The notes beneath the pieces are model-generated. The model saw nothing but the letters and a program-made list of their open reading frames with translations, did no database searches and had not been told where the DNA came from. 64,000 bases of DNA from contig NZ_JAFBBP010000001.1 in assembly GCF_016907275.1 (NCBI RefSeq), positions 3,462,001 through 3,526,000 on the forward strand, written 5' to 3'. The position numbers were made by a program, and so were the translations under genes. The DNA is from Micromonospora luteifusca. GTDB lineage: Bacteria; Actinomycetota; Actinomycetes; Mycobacteriales; Micromonosporaceae. Shown here piece after piece: positions 15,413 through 23,798 of the stretch (the first letter of the stretch is position 1; each line of letters starts with the position of its first letter).

Positions 15413-15901
15413 TCATGCCGGTAGCTGCTCGGCACCCTGCAACGTGGCGGTGTGCCGGTCGAGGATCGCAGTGGAACGGCGGGAGAACTCGGTGAGCAGA
15501 CGCAGCTGCTCGTCGGAGTACTCCTCGATGAGGGCGAGGTAGTCGCGGCTGAACTCGTCGAGGGTCTGTTGCAGGCGCTCGTACGCCTCGCCGCGCACCA
15601 GCTCGATTGTCACTTTCCGCCGATCGCCGGGATCGCGCTGCCGGCGTAGGAAACCGGCCTGCTCCAGCCGGTCCAGCATTGCGGTGATGGCGCCGCCGCG
15701 GGTGAGGCCGATCTGCCGGGCGAGGCGGCCTGCGGGCATGGGCCCGTCCTTGTCGAGCACGCCGAGGCAGCTGATGTCGGTCATGGTGATGCTGGCCCGC
15801 GCGGCGAGGGCGCCATGGAACAGGACCGCGGCTTGGGCGGACGCGCGCTCCAGGTGGTACAGGTCGGCGACCAGCGACACCCGTGACAACGACGTTGACA
15901 C
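15413..15901 (-). CDS. MarR-family regulator
   Basis: This 162-aa protein has the MarR winged helix: MTDISCLGVLDKDGPMPAGR, LARQIGLTRGGAITAMLDRL (recognition helix) and the wing FLRRQRDPGDRRKVTIEL. Dimerisation helices lie at both ends. The GTG start has GGGAGG eight bases upstream. It is divergent from the MFS exporter at 16021, and the intergenic region holds a 29-bp palindrome. It therefore most likely represses the pump (and itself) until a drug-like ligand binds. Confidence 0.9.
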   Translation of the reverse strand: MSTSLSRVSLVADLYHLERASAQAAVLFHGALAARASITMTDISCLGVLDKDGPMPAGRLARQIGLTRGGAITAMLDRLEQAGFLRRQRDPGDRRKVTIELVRGEAYERLQQTLDEFSRDYLALIEEYSDEQLRLLTEFSRRSTAILDRHTATLQGAEQLPA

Positions 15902-15923
15902 CCGGCAGCCCTCCCCATAAAGT

Positions 15924-15952
15924 CTCGGAATTAGAGAGAATCTAAAACCGAG
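15924..15952. promoter_or_regulatory. Probable MarR operator (29-bp palindrome)
   Basis: CTCGG-AA-TTAGA-gagaa-TCTAA-AA-CCGAG is a nested inverted repeat in the 119-bp gap between the divergent MarR and MFS genes, closer to the MarR start. Confidence 0.7.
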
Positions 15953-16020
15953 CAGATCGCCGCGCGAGAAGCTCCATCTCGTGCAGCTGCTCCGACCGTA
16001 GCAGAAGTCGGAGGACTGAC

Positions 16021-17463
16021 ATGATGACCGACGTCGCGCCCCAGCGGAGTGACACCCGCCCGTGGCTGGCCTTCGCCGTCGTACTCACCGCCGCCTTCAT
16101 GGACCTGGTCGACGGCACGATCGTCAGCATCGCCCTGCCGCGGATCCAAGCCGACCTGGGCGCCGGCTACGCCGACGCGCAGTGGGTCCTGGTCGGCTAC
16201 TCGGTCACGTTCGCCCTGGTCCTGATCCCGGGCGGCCGCCTCGGCGACATCTACGGCCGGCGCCGGGTCTTCCTGATCGGCATCGCGGCGTTCACCGTCG
16301 CCTCGATCGCCTGTGGGGCCGCTGCGACCGCCCCGGTCCTCATCGGCGCACGCCTGATCCAAGGCGTCGCCGCCGGCCTGATGGTCCCGCAGGTGATGTC
16401 CGTGGTGGTCATCCTGTTCCAGAACGCCGAACGGGCCAGGGCCTTCGCCCTGTACGGCGTCACGCTCAGCCTCGCCAACGTCAGCGGCCCGCTGCTCGGG
16501 GCACTGTTCACCGAGTACAGCCTCTTCGACCTGGGTTGGCGGGCGATCTTCTACGTCAACGTGCCGGTCGGCGTCCTCGCGCTGCTCGGCGCGCTGCGTT
16601 GGCTGCCGGAGTCGCGCTCGGAGACGCCGCTGCGCGTCGACGTGGCCGGCATCGTGCTGATCAGCCTCGCCTCGTTCGCCCTGATGTTCCCGGTGATCCA
16701 GGGACGGGAGGCGGGCTGGCCGATCGGCATGATCGTGCTGCTGGTCGCCGCGGTACCGCTGCTCTGGGCGTTCGGCGTGGTGGAACGGCGGCGGGACAGC
16801 CGCGACGCCTCCGCTCTGGTCCCGCCGGACCTGCTGCGGCAGCGCTCCTTCGTGGTCGGCCTGATCTTGCTTCTGATCGTCTTCTCCGCGCTGGCGTCGC
16901 TGTTCCTGGTGCTCAACTACACGCTGCTGACCGGCTACCGATGGAGCCCGATGCGTACCGCCCTGACCGGCCTCGGCTTCCCAGTCGGCATCTTCCTCAC
17001 GACCGGTGTGGCCCAGCGGTTCGCCACGACCCATGGCCGCAGGCTCATCCAGATCGGGCTGACCGTCATGGCCACCGGCATGACCCTGCTCATTCTCATG
17101 TTCACCCGCGAGGGCATGACCGTCACCTTCTGGCAGCTCGCCGCACCGATCCTGGTGATGGGCCTGGGCATGGGCCTGTGCGTCTCCATCGTGACAACCG
17201 TCGTGCTCGCCGATGTTCCGCCGCGCAACGCCGGCGCTGGCTCCGGCGTGACCAACGCCGTGCTGCAACTGGGCGCGGCCGTCGGTGTCGCCATCGTCGG
17301 TGCCATCTTCTTCTCGCTGCTCGAGCCCCGGAACTTCCCGGACGCCGCAGGAACGGCGCTGTGGTGCAACGCGGCAGTCATCGTCCTTGCCGTCCTGCTC
17401 ACACCCTTCCTACCCGCCGCCGCCCCCACGCCGCAGGCCGCAGCCCCCCAGGGACCACGCTGA
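16021..17463 (+). CDS. DHA2-type (14-TM) MFS multidrug exporter
   Basis: This 480-aa proton-coupled exporter has about 14 hydrophobic helices. It carries the DHA2 motif A (GGRLGDIYGRRRVFLIG) after helix 2, motif C-like segments and D in MDLVDGTIVSIALP of helix 1, typical of the EmrB/QacA family. It likely extrudes hydrophobic or cationic compounds. GGAGG lies before the tandem ATG ATG start. It is controlled, by position, by the divergent MarR protein. The gene ends before a 400-bp repeat-rich spacer. Confidence 0.9.
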   Translation: MMTDVAPQRSDTRPWLAFAVVLTAAFMDLVDGTIVSIALPRIQADLGAGYADAQWVLVGYSVTFALVLIPGGRLGDIYGRRRVFLIGIAAFTVASIACGAAATAPVLIGARLIQGVAAGLMVPQVMSVVVILFQNAERARAFALYGVTLSLANVSGPLLGALFTEYSLFDLGWRAIFYVNVPVGVLALLGALRWLPESRSETPLRVDVAGIVLISLASFALMFPVIQGREAGWPIGMIVLLVAAVPLLWAFGVVERRRDSRDASALVPPDLLRQRSFVVGLILLLIVFSALASLFLVLNYTLLTGYRWSPMRTALTGLGFPVGIFLTTGVAQRFATTHGRRLIQIGLTVMATGMTLLILMFTREGMTVTFWQLAAPILVMGLGMGLCVSIVTTVVLADVPPRNAGAGSGVTNAVLQLGAAVGVAIVGAIFFSLLEPRNFPDAAGTALWCNAAVIVLAVLLTPFLPAAAPTPQAAAPQGPR

Positions 17464-17607
17464 CAGTTGCCCTCGCCGGTCAGGCCGCACGACACCGGAC
17501 CGTCCGGCGACGCGCGTACTCGACAGCCCTGCCCGACCTGCGGACACCGGCCGGAGGCGACAGCCGAGGCCTGACCCTCCCGCAAACCTCCGCGGCCGCT
17601 ACGCCCG

Positions 17608-17684
17608 TGATCATCACCAGATCGGCGAGCCGGCGGTATCCGGAGCGCTGGATAGCCCCATGTCGGCGATATGGAGTGGATCAA
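17608..17684. repeat. Dispersed ~77-bp palindromic repeat, copy A
   Basis: Two inverted arms run TGATC...GGCGGTATCC and GGATA...GGATCAA. They match copies at 25736-25811 and 60861-60938 in arm sequence and length. It lies in the MFS-epimerase spacer, which otherwise holds no gene. Confidence 0.7.
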
Positions 17685-17690
17685 GCCGCG

Positions 17691-17800
17691 AGGGCCGCGA
17701 GGTCCGCGTGCCGCGAGGTCCGCGTGCGGCCAGGCCCGTGCCGCGAGGCCTGCGTGCCGCGAGGCCCGGGTGGGGCGAGGGGTCCGCGTGCCGCGAGCAG
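17691..17800. repeat. Degenerate tandem repeat (about 17-bp units)
   Basis: The unit TGCCGCGAGGTCCGCG recurs about five times with substitutions, directly after palindrome copy A. No coding role is apparent. Confidence 0.55.
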
Positions 17801-17870
17801 GGCCGGGCCGTGGGCGCGGCGCAGGCTAGGTGGGTGGTTGAGCTGCTGCTGGGCGGGTACGGGGTCGAGC

Positions 17871-18953
17871 ATGCGGATCGTGGTGGTGGGGGCGAGCGGC
17901 AATGTCGGTACGGCGTTGCTGCGGCGACTGCGCCGGGAGCGGGGCGTGGAACTGGCCGGAGTGGCCCGGCGGTTGCCCGGGCCGAATGCCGGTGAGCCGT
18001 ACGACCAGGTGGAGTGGCACTCCTGCGACATTGGCGCGCCGGGCGCGGCGGGGCAGCTCACCGAGATGTTCGCGGGTGCGGACGCGGTGGTGCACCTGGC
18101 CTGGCAGATCCAGCCCAGCCACGATCAGCGGGTGTTGCGTCGGACCAACGTCGAGGGCAGTCGGGCGGTGTTCGACGCGGTGATCCGGGCCGGTGTGCCG
18201 GCGCTGGTGTACGCCTCGTCGGTCGGCGCCTACGCGCCCGGTCCGAAGGACCACCCGGTCAGCGAGCGGTGGCCGGCGACCGGTGTGTCCGGTTCGTCGT
18301 ACAGCGAGCACAAAGCGGAGGTGGAGGCGCTGCTGGACGAGGTCGAGCGGGATCATCCGACGCTGCGGGTGGTGCGGATGCGCCCTGGGTTGATCTTTCA
18401 GCGGGCCGCCGGTGTGGAGATCACCCGCTACTTTCTCGGTCCGCTGGCGCCGGTGCGGCTGCTGCGCTTCGGTCGGATCCCGCTGGTGCCGACGAACCGC
18501 CGGTTGCGGATGCAGGCGGTGCACGCCGACGACGTGGCTGACGCGTACACCCGGGCGGTGTTGCGTGAGGTGCGCGGTGCTTTCAACGTCGCCGCGGACC
18601 CGGTGCTCACCCCGGAGCTGGTGGCTCGGCACTTCCACGGCTGGACGGTGCCGGTCGCCGCGCCGGTGCTGCGGGTGGCGGCGGCGCTGACCTGGCGGGC
18701 ACGGTTGCAACCGGTCGACGCGGGCTGGGTGGAGCTGGCTCTGAACGCCCCGCTGCTGTCCAGCGAGCGGGCGGAGACCGAGCTGGGTTGGCACCCCAAG
18801 ATCAGCGCTCTCGCCGCGCTCAAGGAGCTCTTCGACGGTATGGCCGGCGGCGACCACGCGGGAAGCCCACCGCTGTCCGGTGCACGCGACCTGCCCGGCC
18901 GCCCGGCGGCCCTCCTCCAGTCCCGCCCCCCAGGCCAGGGAAACCCCTACTGA
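17871..18953 (+). CDS. NAD-dependent epimerase/dehydratase (extended SDR)
   Basis: This 360-aa protein has an N-terminal Rossmann motif (VVVGASGNVGTALLRRL), a DxD-like CDIG after strand 3 and an SDR catalytic set: Ser in YASSVGAYAPG and Tyr-x3-Lys in SSYSEHKAEVE. The C-terminal part is typical of extended SDRs acting on nucleotide sugars or other small metabolites. The substrate cannot be told. The ATG at 17871 starts exactly at the first beta-strand, so the much longer open frame upstream is not used. It stands alone, followed by a convergent lipoprotein gene. Confidence 0.85.
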   Translation: MRIVVVGASGNVGTALLRRLRRERGVELAGVARRLPGPNAGEPYDQVEWHSCDIGAPGAAGQLTEMFAGADAVVHLAWQIQPSHDQRVLRRTNVEGSRAVFDAVIRAGVPALVYASSVGAYAPGPKDHPVSERWPATGVSGSSYSEHKAEVEALLDEVERDHPTLRVVRMRPGLIFQRAAGVEITRYFLGPLAPVRLLRFGRIPLVPTNRRLRMQAVHADDVADAYTRAVLREVRGAFNVAADPVLTPELVARHFHGWTVPVAAPVLRVAAALTWRARLQPVDAGWVELALNAPLLSSERAETELGWHPKISALAALKELFDGMAGGDHAGSPPLSGARDLPGRPAALLQSRPPGQGNPY

Positions 18954-18964
18954 GTACGCCTGCG

Positions 18965-20170
18965 TCAGCTCAGCTTGGAATTGGTGACCGTGGGGTTGCG
19001 GGCGCCGAGAAAGAAGATGCCGGGGAAGCCGCTGGTCTCGAACTTGCCGCTGGGATTGCGGCGCAGAGTCGAGTTTTCGATCTTCATCGTGCCGGTGCGG
19101 TTGTTGCTCACGAAGAAGACCGCGCCGCCGCCCTCGTTGGCCTTGTTGTTCTCGATGATCGTGCCGGCGATCCGTACGGTGAACTCGTTGCCGTCGCAGT
19201 AGATGGCACCACCGCTGCCGCCGCCGGGCGTGCCGGACTTGGCCGGGTTGGCGCCGTTGCCGATCGCCTCGTTGTGGCTGAGCACGCTGTTGAGCACCAC
19301 CCAGGAGACGCCGATGCTGCTCAGCGCGCCTCCGTTCGAGCAGGAGCCACCCTGGCCGGAAGCGCCGCCGAAGGTGCTGCTCACGACGTACACCGGCTTG
19401 TTGTCGTGCTGGCTCAGCACCCGGATGGCCGCGCCGCCCAGGTCGGGACCGGTGCGGTCGCAGCGGTTGCGGACGAAGCGCGAGTTGACCACCTTGAACC
19501 GCCCACCGCGGACGAAGATCGCCCCACCGCCGCCGCCCTCGGCCTCGTCGCCTGTGGAGTTGCCGTCGGCGAAGGTCAGGTTCTGCACGGTGAGCTGCGG
19601 GTGGTCCTGGTTCTGGCAGTGCGAGGTGGTCCAGCCCTGGGCCTCGTCGCAGGTGTTCATGTAGAGGATGCGGCGTTGTCCCTGACCGCTCAGCGTGACC
19701 TTGCCGCCGCCGTCCAGCACGACCTTCGGCCCGTTGGCGTTGCGGACCTTCGCGGTGGCCGCCATCTTGATCGTCACCGGGGCCGGTCCACAGTTGAACG
19801 TGATGACACCGCCGGCCGCGACGGCCTTCACGACTGCCGCGGAGGTGCAGCTCGCCGGCGTGCCGGTGCCGATGGTCCGGGTCGGCTTCGAGGTGTCCAC
19901 CGCCCGTGCCTCGGCCGGCACGGTGGCCTTGCCGTTCGGGTTGCCGGCCGCGAGCACCTTGTCGGCGGGCTTCGGGCTCTTGCTGGCACCTGGGCCACCG
20001 AGACCGTCGCGGCCCGTCGGCGCTTCGCCCTGGTTGCCCGTCGGCAGAGCCTCCGGCGTGGCGGACGAGCCGGGCTGGAAGGCGGGAGCCGGATCGTCGG
20101 ACGCGCAGGCGGGCAGGGTCGCCGCGGCGACACCGAGGACGAGCAGAGCAGCAAGCGACGTCATGCGCAC
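18965..20170 (-). CDS. Lipoprotein with right-handed parallel beta-helix
   Basis: This 401-aa protein has a lipoprotein signal peptide with lipobox LPAC (Cys near residue 22), a Pro/Thr-rich linker to about residue 100 and a repetitive beta-helix region. Recurrent rungs include GGAIFVRGGRFKVVNSRF, GGALSSIGVSWVVLNSVLS and GGAVFFVSNNRTGTMKIENS. Such folds occur in polysaccharide lyases and surface-binding proteins; no catalytic residues could be assigned. The start is GTG at 20170 or the ATG six bases on. It ends close to the convergent epimerase gene. Confidence 0.75.
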   Translation of the reverse strand: MRMTSLAALLVLGVAAATLPACASDDPAPAFQPGSSATPEALPTGNQGEAPTGRDGLGGPGASKSPKPADKVLAAGNPNGKATVPAEARAVDTSKPTRTIGTGTPASCTSAAVVKAVAAGGVITFNCGPAPVTIKMAATAKVRNANGPKVVLDGGGKVTLSGQGQRRILYMNTCDEAQGWTTSHCQNQDHPQLTVQNLTFADGNSTGDEAEGGGGGAIFVRGGRFKVVNSRFVRNRCDRTGPDLGGAAIRVLSQHDNKPVYVVSSTFGGASGQGGSCSNGGALSSIGVSWVVLNSVLSHNEAIGNGANPAKSGTPGGGSGGAIYCDGNEFTVRIAGTIIENNKANEGGGAVFFVSNNRTGTMKIENSTLRRNPSGKFETSGFPGIFFLGARNPTVTNSKLS

Positions 20171-20220
20171 CCCGTGATGCTAGGAGCCCTGACGGCGTCA
20201 CGACGAATTCGCCGTGCGGG

Positions 20221-20237
20221 CTTAACCCCTGGTTAAG
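20221..20237 (-). terminator. Short hairpin after the ZIP transporter gene
   Basis: CTTAACC-CCT-GGTTAAG is a perfect 7-bp stem with a 3-nt loop 15 bases beyond the ZIP stop codon on the minus strand. Confidence 0.45.
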
Positions 20238-20251
20238 GCTGGGCGGGGCAC

Positions 20252-20998
20252 TCAGGCGTGGGACAGGGCGAAGGCGGCCAGGAAGCCGGCGACAGTGATG
20301 AGACCGACCAGCAGGTGCGCGTTCTCGAACGCCTCGGGAACCATGGTGTCGGTGATCATCGCGAGGATCGCGCCGGCGGCCAGCGCCGTGATTCCGGCCA
20401 GCACCTGCGGCGGGGCACCGCCCAGCAACGAGTTGCCGAGCAGCGCCGCCACCCCACTGATCAGCGCGATCCCGAGCCAGAGCAGAAAGACGAACCGCCG
20501 GGACCGGCCGGCCTGGCGCATGCCGGCCGCGCTGGACAGGCCCTCCGGAACGTTGCTCAGGAAGACCGCAGCCACCGTGACCAGGCTGACCGTGCCGCCG
20601 CTGAGCAGGCTCGCGCCGATCACCACCGATTCCGGTACGCCGTCCAGGAGCGCGCCGACCGCGATCGCCGACCCCGAGCCGGGTTGCTCACCCTCGGAGG
20701 GCTGGGCGCCCGAGCGTTTCCGGTTCCGCGCGCCGTGCCGGGCCAGTGCCAGGTTCGCCAGGGTGTAGACAACCGCACCGCCGCCCGCGCCGATCACGGT
20801 GGGCAGCATCCCGCCCTCGTCGTGCGCCTCGGCGATCATCTCGAACGACACGGCGGAGAGCAGCACCCCCGCCCCGAAAGCCATGATCGACGCGATGACG
20901 CGCTGCGGCACCCGGGCGAACCAGCCGGCTGCCGCCCCGACCAGCAGAGCCGATCCGGCCAGCAGCCCCCACCCACCCGCCTGCAACCACTCCGGCAT
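20252..20998 (-). CDS. ZIP-family metal transporter
   Basis: This 248-aa protein has about eight helices arranged as in ZIP proteins, with a variable cytoplasmic loop near residues 90-105. Helix 4 reads GALLDGVPESVVIG and helix 5 reads LSNVPEGLSSA, the positions of the ZIP metal-binding H-N-x-P-E-G motifs. Both His residues are replaced (D and S), so metal preference or mechanism may differ from classical zinc importers. The ATG start is at the first hydrophobic segment. A hairpin follows its stop. Confidence 0.8.
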   Translation of the reverse strand: MPEWLQAGGWGLLAGSALLVGAAAGWFARVPQRVIASIMAFGAGVLLSAVSFEMIAEAHDEGGMLPTVIGAGGGAVVYTLANLALARHGARNRKRSGAQPSEGEQPGSGSAIAVGALLDGVPESVVIGASLLSGGTVSLVTVAAVFLSNVPEGLSSAAGMRQAGRSRRFVFLLWLGIALISGVAALLGNSLLGGAPPQVLAGITALAAGAILAMITDTMVPEAFENAHLLVGLITVAGFLAAFALSHA

Positions 20999-21047
20999 TC
21001 ACCGGACGGTACCCGCGGTCGGGGCGGCAAACCGCCCGTGAGAAGAC

Positions 21048-22238
21048 TCAGAAGTCGGCGAAGAGGTACGGCATCCGGCGCGGGAAGATGCTGCGCAGCT
21101 CTGCGGCGGCGTCCGGCGGCACCTCGCCCAACCCGCGCAACGGCAGCTCGGCCGGGTCCAGCACCCCGTACGCCAGGGCGGAGAGCCCGGCCGCCGTGAG
21201 CGTGGCGGTCGGCGCGCGACCGGCGGTGTCGGCGACCAACTCCAACGCGCCTGTCGTGCCGTCCAACAGGTGCGCGCCGGCCAGCCACCGGTCCCCGGTC
21301 AACTCCACCCGTACCCGGCCGGGGCCGGCGGGCAGCCCACTCAACGCGTCCAGCGACAACAGTCGGGCCATCGGGGCGGACGAACCCGGCACCGCCGTCC
21401 GTGCCTCGACGTGCACGTCCAGGTCGGTCAACCACAGCTCCGGCATCTCGTCGGGTGGCACCTGGACGGTGATCCGCGCGATCTGGTCGACGTGCCGGGC
21501 GAAGAACTGCAACAGCAACGCCCGTGCGAGCGGGTCGGTGACCAGCAGTTCGTTGCCGTGCAGCGTGCCGCCGTGCTCGTCGATCCGGTACGTCACCGCG
21601 CCGGTGACCTCGCCGTCGACGCGGGCGGTGAGCAGCCAGTACTCGTCGCGGTCGCGCATCCCGACCGCCCGGTACTCCGGGAAGACGGAGAAGCCGTGCC
21701 GCTCCTGGAGGTTGCGCTCGGTGAACGCGCGCCACGTCGGATAGCCGGCAGCGATGCGTTCCCAGCCCACCTCGCCCGGCAGGTCCACGCGGAGCAGCGA
21801 CCCCAGGTCGGCCGGGGCGAAGGTGACCTTGCGCGGCTTGGGCAGCCCGACGTAGCCGAACCGGGCGTAGAAGCTCGGCCGGAACGGGTAGAGCGCGCTG
21901 AGCGCATGCCCCTCGTCGCGCATCTCGTCGAGGAGTTGGTGCAGCAGCGTCCGGACGTGCCCCTGCCGGCGGGCCAACGGATGGGTGGCCACCCCGGCGA
22001 CCCCGGCCATCGGCAGCACCACCCCGCGCAGATTCTGCCGCATCGGAATCGCCGAGGCGGCGGCCAGCGTGGTGCCGTCCTCCTCGACGATCAGCGTCCG
22101 GTTGCCCTGGTTGTAGGGCAGGTAGTCGCGGAACTCCTCGGTCCGGGCGGCACCGAGCGGCGACGACTCGAAGGCGTACGCGGCCAGCGGGAAGCTGGTG
22201 GTGAGACGGTCGTCGGCGGTCACCCGGCGGATGGTCAT
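21048..22238 (-). CDS. Eis-like GNAT N-acetyltransferase
   Basis: This 396-aa protein has two GNAT-like halves and a sterol-carrier-like C-terminal part. The acetyl-CoA site is VAGVATHPLARRQGHVRTLL at about residues 81-100 (V-x-x-x-RRQG pattern), followed by YPFRPSFYARFGY, a hallmark of Eis family proteins. Eis enzymes acetylate amines, including aminoglycosides and protein lysines; the natural substrate here is unknown. It sits downstream of an ABC ATPase remnant and PadR gene on the same strand. Confidence 0.85.
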   Translation of the reverse strand: MTIRRVTADDRLTTSFPLAAYAFESSPLGAARTEEFRDYLPYNQGNRTLIVEEDGTTLAAASAIPMRQNLRGVVLPMAGVAGVATHPLARRQGHVRTLLHQLLDEMRDEGHALSALYPFRPSFYARFGYVGLPKPRKVTFAPADLGSLLRVDLPGEVGWERIAAGYPTWRAFTERNLQERHGFSVFPEYRAVGMRDRDEYWLLTARVDGEVTGAVTYRIDEHGGTLHGNELLVTDPLARALLLQFFARHVDQIARITVQVPPDEMPELWLTDLDVHVEARTAVPGSSAPMARLLSLDALSGLPAGPGRVRVELTGDRWLAGAHLLDGTTGALELVADTAGRAPTATLTAAGLSALAYGVLDPAELPLRGLGEVPPDAAAELRSIFPRRMPYLFADF

Positions 22239-22249
22239 CCGCCCATCTC

Positions 22250-22526
22250 AACCTGCCGTGCGGATCGCAGCAACCGAATTGGTCAAAACCCTGGTACGGC
22301 TCGTCGAGCAGCAGCACGTCCGGCCACGGCGGCGATCTGTCCGGCGCGGACGGTCAACGTCGCGTCCCGCAGCACCGGCCGCCGGCCGTACCTTGGTGAC
22401 GCCCGCCGCGTGCAGCCGGACCGGCCCGGGGCGTGGTCCCGGCGCGGTGCCGATGCTCTCGACGACTGCGCCCGCGTACTGCTGGGGTGGACCGAAGACG
22501 ATTCGCAGCCAATCGTCGGCGTTCAC
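22250..22526 (-). pseudogene. ABC transporter ATP-binding gene with internal deletion
   Basis: Read on the minus strand it begins MNADDWLRIVF, continues with LHAAGVTK, then in a shifted frame YGRRPVLRDATLTVRAGQIAAV (the start of an ABC ATPase). It jumps directly to LLLDEPYQGFDQF (Walker B/D-loop) without Walker A or the signature motif. At least one frameshift and a large deletion are therefore visible. Its ATG overlaps the PadR stop by four bases, showing it was once the second gene of a PadR-ABC operon. Confidence 0.65.
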
Positions 22527-22897
22527 CGGGCGACCCCCTTCGTGACGATGTCGTTCACCGGGCCGACGAAGGTGAGCCAGGCACTGCCGCCCTCGCGGAG
22601 GGCCGCGTACCCGTCATTGGTCAGCCGGTAGTACTTGCGGGCCGGCCCGCCGCTGCCCTCCCGCCACTGCGCGGTGACCAGGCCGGTCTTCTGCAGGCGC
22701 AGCAGCACGGGATAGAGCGTGCCGCCCTGGATCGGCCCGACGCCCCACCCGTCGAGCGCCTGGGCGAGCTGGTAGCCGTAGGACTCGCGCTCGGCCAGCA
22801 TCGCCAGGACGCAGATGTCGAGCACCCCTCGCAGCCACTGCCCACGGCGGTCGGAATCCACCCGCCGGACACTAGCGGTGCAACCTAGATGGCACAA
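22523..22897 (-). CDS. PadR-family regulator
   Basis: This 124-aa (or shorter) protein has the PadR winged helix: LDICVLAMLAERESYGYQL, then GTLYPVLLRLQKTGLVTAQW and ARKYYRLTNDGYAAL. PadR proteins repress exporters or stress genes. The downstream partner is now only an ABC ATPase relic, so the target may be lost. The ATG at 22897 adds a poorly conserved leader; a GTG giving VDSDRRGQWLRG is an alternative start. The C-terminal dimerisation helix is short. Confidence 0.85.
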   Translation of the reverse strand: MCHLGCTASVRRVDSDRRGQWLRGVLDICVLAMLAERESYGYQLAQALDGWGVGPIQGGTLYPVLLRLQKTGLVTAQWREGSGGPARKYYRLTNDGYAALREGGSAWLTFVGPVNDIVTKGVAR

Positions 22898-22962
22898 CTA
22901 CATAGTGAGCCCGGCGGAACCCACCCGGCCGGTCCGGTGGACCGTCGAGCAGGCCGTACGGG

Positions 22963-23682
22963 TCAGCGGGTGACGACGTCGGAGACCACGACTGTCACGT
23001 TGTCCGGTGCACCGGCGTGGTGGGCGAGCTTCACCAACTGCTCTCCACACTGCTGGCGGTCGGCGTACATGCCCAGCGCCGCCGCGATGGCGTCGTCCTC
23101 GACGTAGTCGGAGAGCCCGTCGCTGCAGAGCAGCAGTCGGTCACCAGGGCCCACGGTGAGCACACCGACCGCCGGTGGGGTGTCGGCCCCCTGCACGGCT
23201 CGGGTCACGAGAGACCGCTGCGGGTGGTGGCGGGCCTGCTCGGGGGAAAGGGTGCCCTGGTCGACCAGCGCCTGAACGAAGGTGTCGTCCCGGGTGAGCT
23301 GGGTCAACTCCCCGTCGCGCAGCAGGTAGCAGCGGGAGTCGCCGACCTGGGCCAGCACCAGCGTCTCGCCGGCCAGCAGCGCCGCGGTGAGCGTGGTGCC
23401 CATCCCGTCGCGGCTCGGGTCGACGGTGATGGCGGCGTGGATCCGCTGGTTGGCGGTGCTGACCACGGCACGCAGGGCGTCGGCGGCGCTGTCGGGCTCG
23501 GTGGGCGGAGCCAGCTCGTCCAGAATCCGGATCACGATCTCGCTCGCCACCTCGCCCGCGGGCAGCCCGCCCATGCCGTCGGCGACGGCGATCAGGCGGT
23601 CACCGGCGAGGGCGGAGTCCTCGTTGTTGGTGCGAACCAAGCCGATGTCGTTGAGGATGGCCGAGCGGAGGATCAGCGTCAT
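22963..23682 (-). CDS. PP2C-family Ser/Thr protein phosphatase
   Basis: This 239-aa protein carries the full PP2C motif series: TNNEDS, ADGMGG (metal-binding Asp), DGMGTTLTAAL, QVGDSRCYLL, TRAVQG, LLLCSDGLSDYV and APDNVTVVV. It is a soluble stand-alone phosphatase like those countering Hanks-type kinases. An in-frame ATG 10 codons upstream exists, but MTLILRSA is the usual start of such proteins. No kinase gene is adjacent. It lies downstream of, and on the same strand as, no obvious operon partner. Confidence 0.9.
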   Translation of the reverse strand: MTLILRSAILNDIGLVRTNNEDSALAGDRLIAVADGMGGLPAGEVASEIVIRILDELAPPTEPDSAADALRAVVSTANQRIHAAITVDPSRDGMGTTLTAALLAGETLVLAQVGDSRCYLLRDGELTQLTRDDTFVQALVDQGTLSPEQARHHPQRSLVTRAVQGADTPPAVGVLTVGPGDRLLLCSDGLSDYVEDDAIAAALGMYADRQQCGEQLVKLAHHAGAPDNVTVVVSDVVTR

Positions 23683-23798
23683 GGGGTCAAGCTTGCCAAG
23701 AACAACCCGCATTCGTCTCTACGCCTACTGCGTAGGGTCGAGAAATGATTGCGATCTTCGTCGTAGGAGCTGGCGAACCGAGGCCGATCGGCCGGTAC

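Noticed and set aside
15931..17268. Minus-strand open frame of 445 codons opposite the MFS exporter
   Set aside because: It is a shadow rich in His, Gln, Asp and Arg, with no domain, opposite a well-supported 14-helix transporter.
16062..18953. Very long plus-strand open frame of 963 codons spanning the MFS and epimerase region
   Set aside because: Its first two-thirds are out of frame with the clear MFS gene and Arg/Pro-rich. Only the last 361 codons (from 17871) make a real protein.
20836..22317. Minus-strand open frame of 493 codons over the acetyltransferase gene
   Set aside because: It is a shifted shadow of the Eis-like gene. Only its first few codons (LLLDEPYQGFDQF) carry meaning, as part of the ABC relic.
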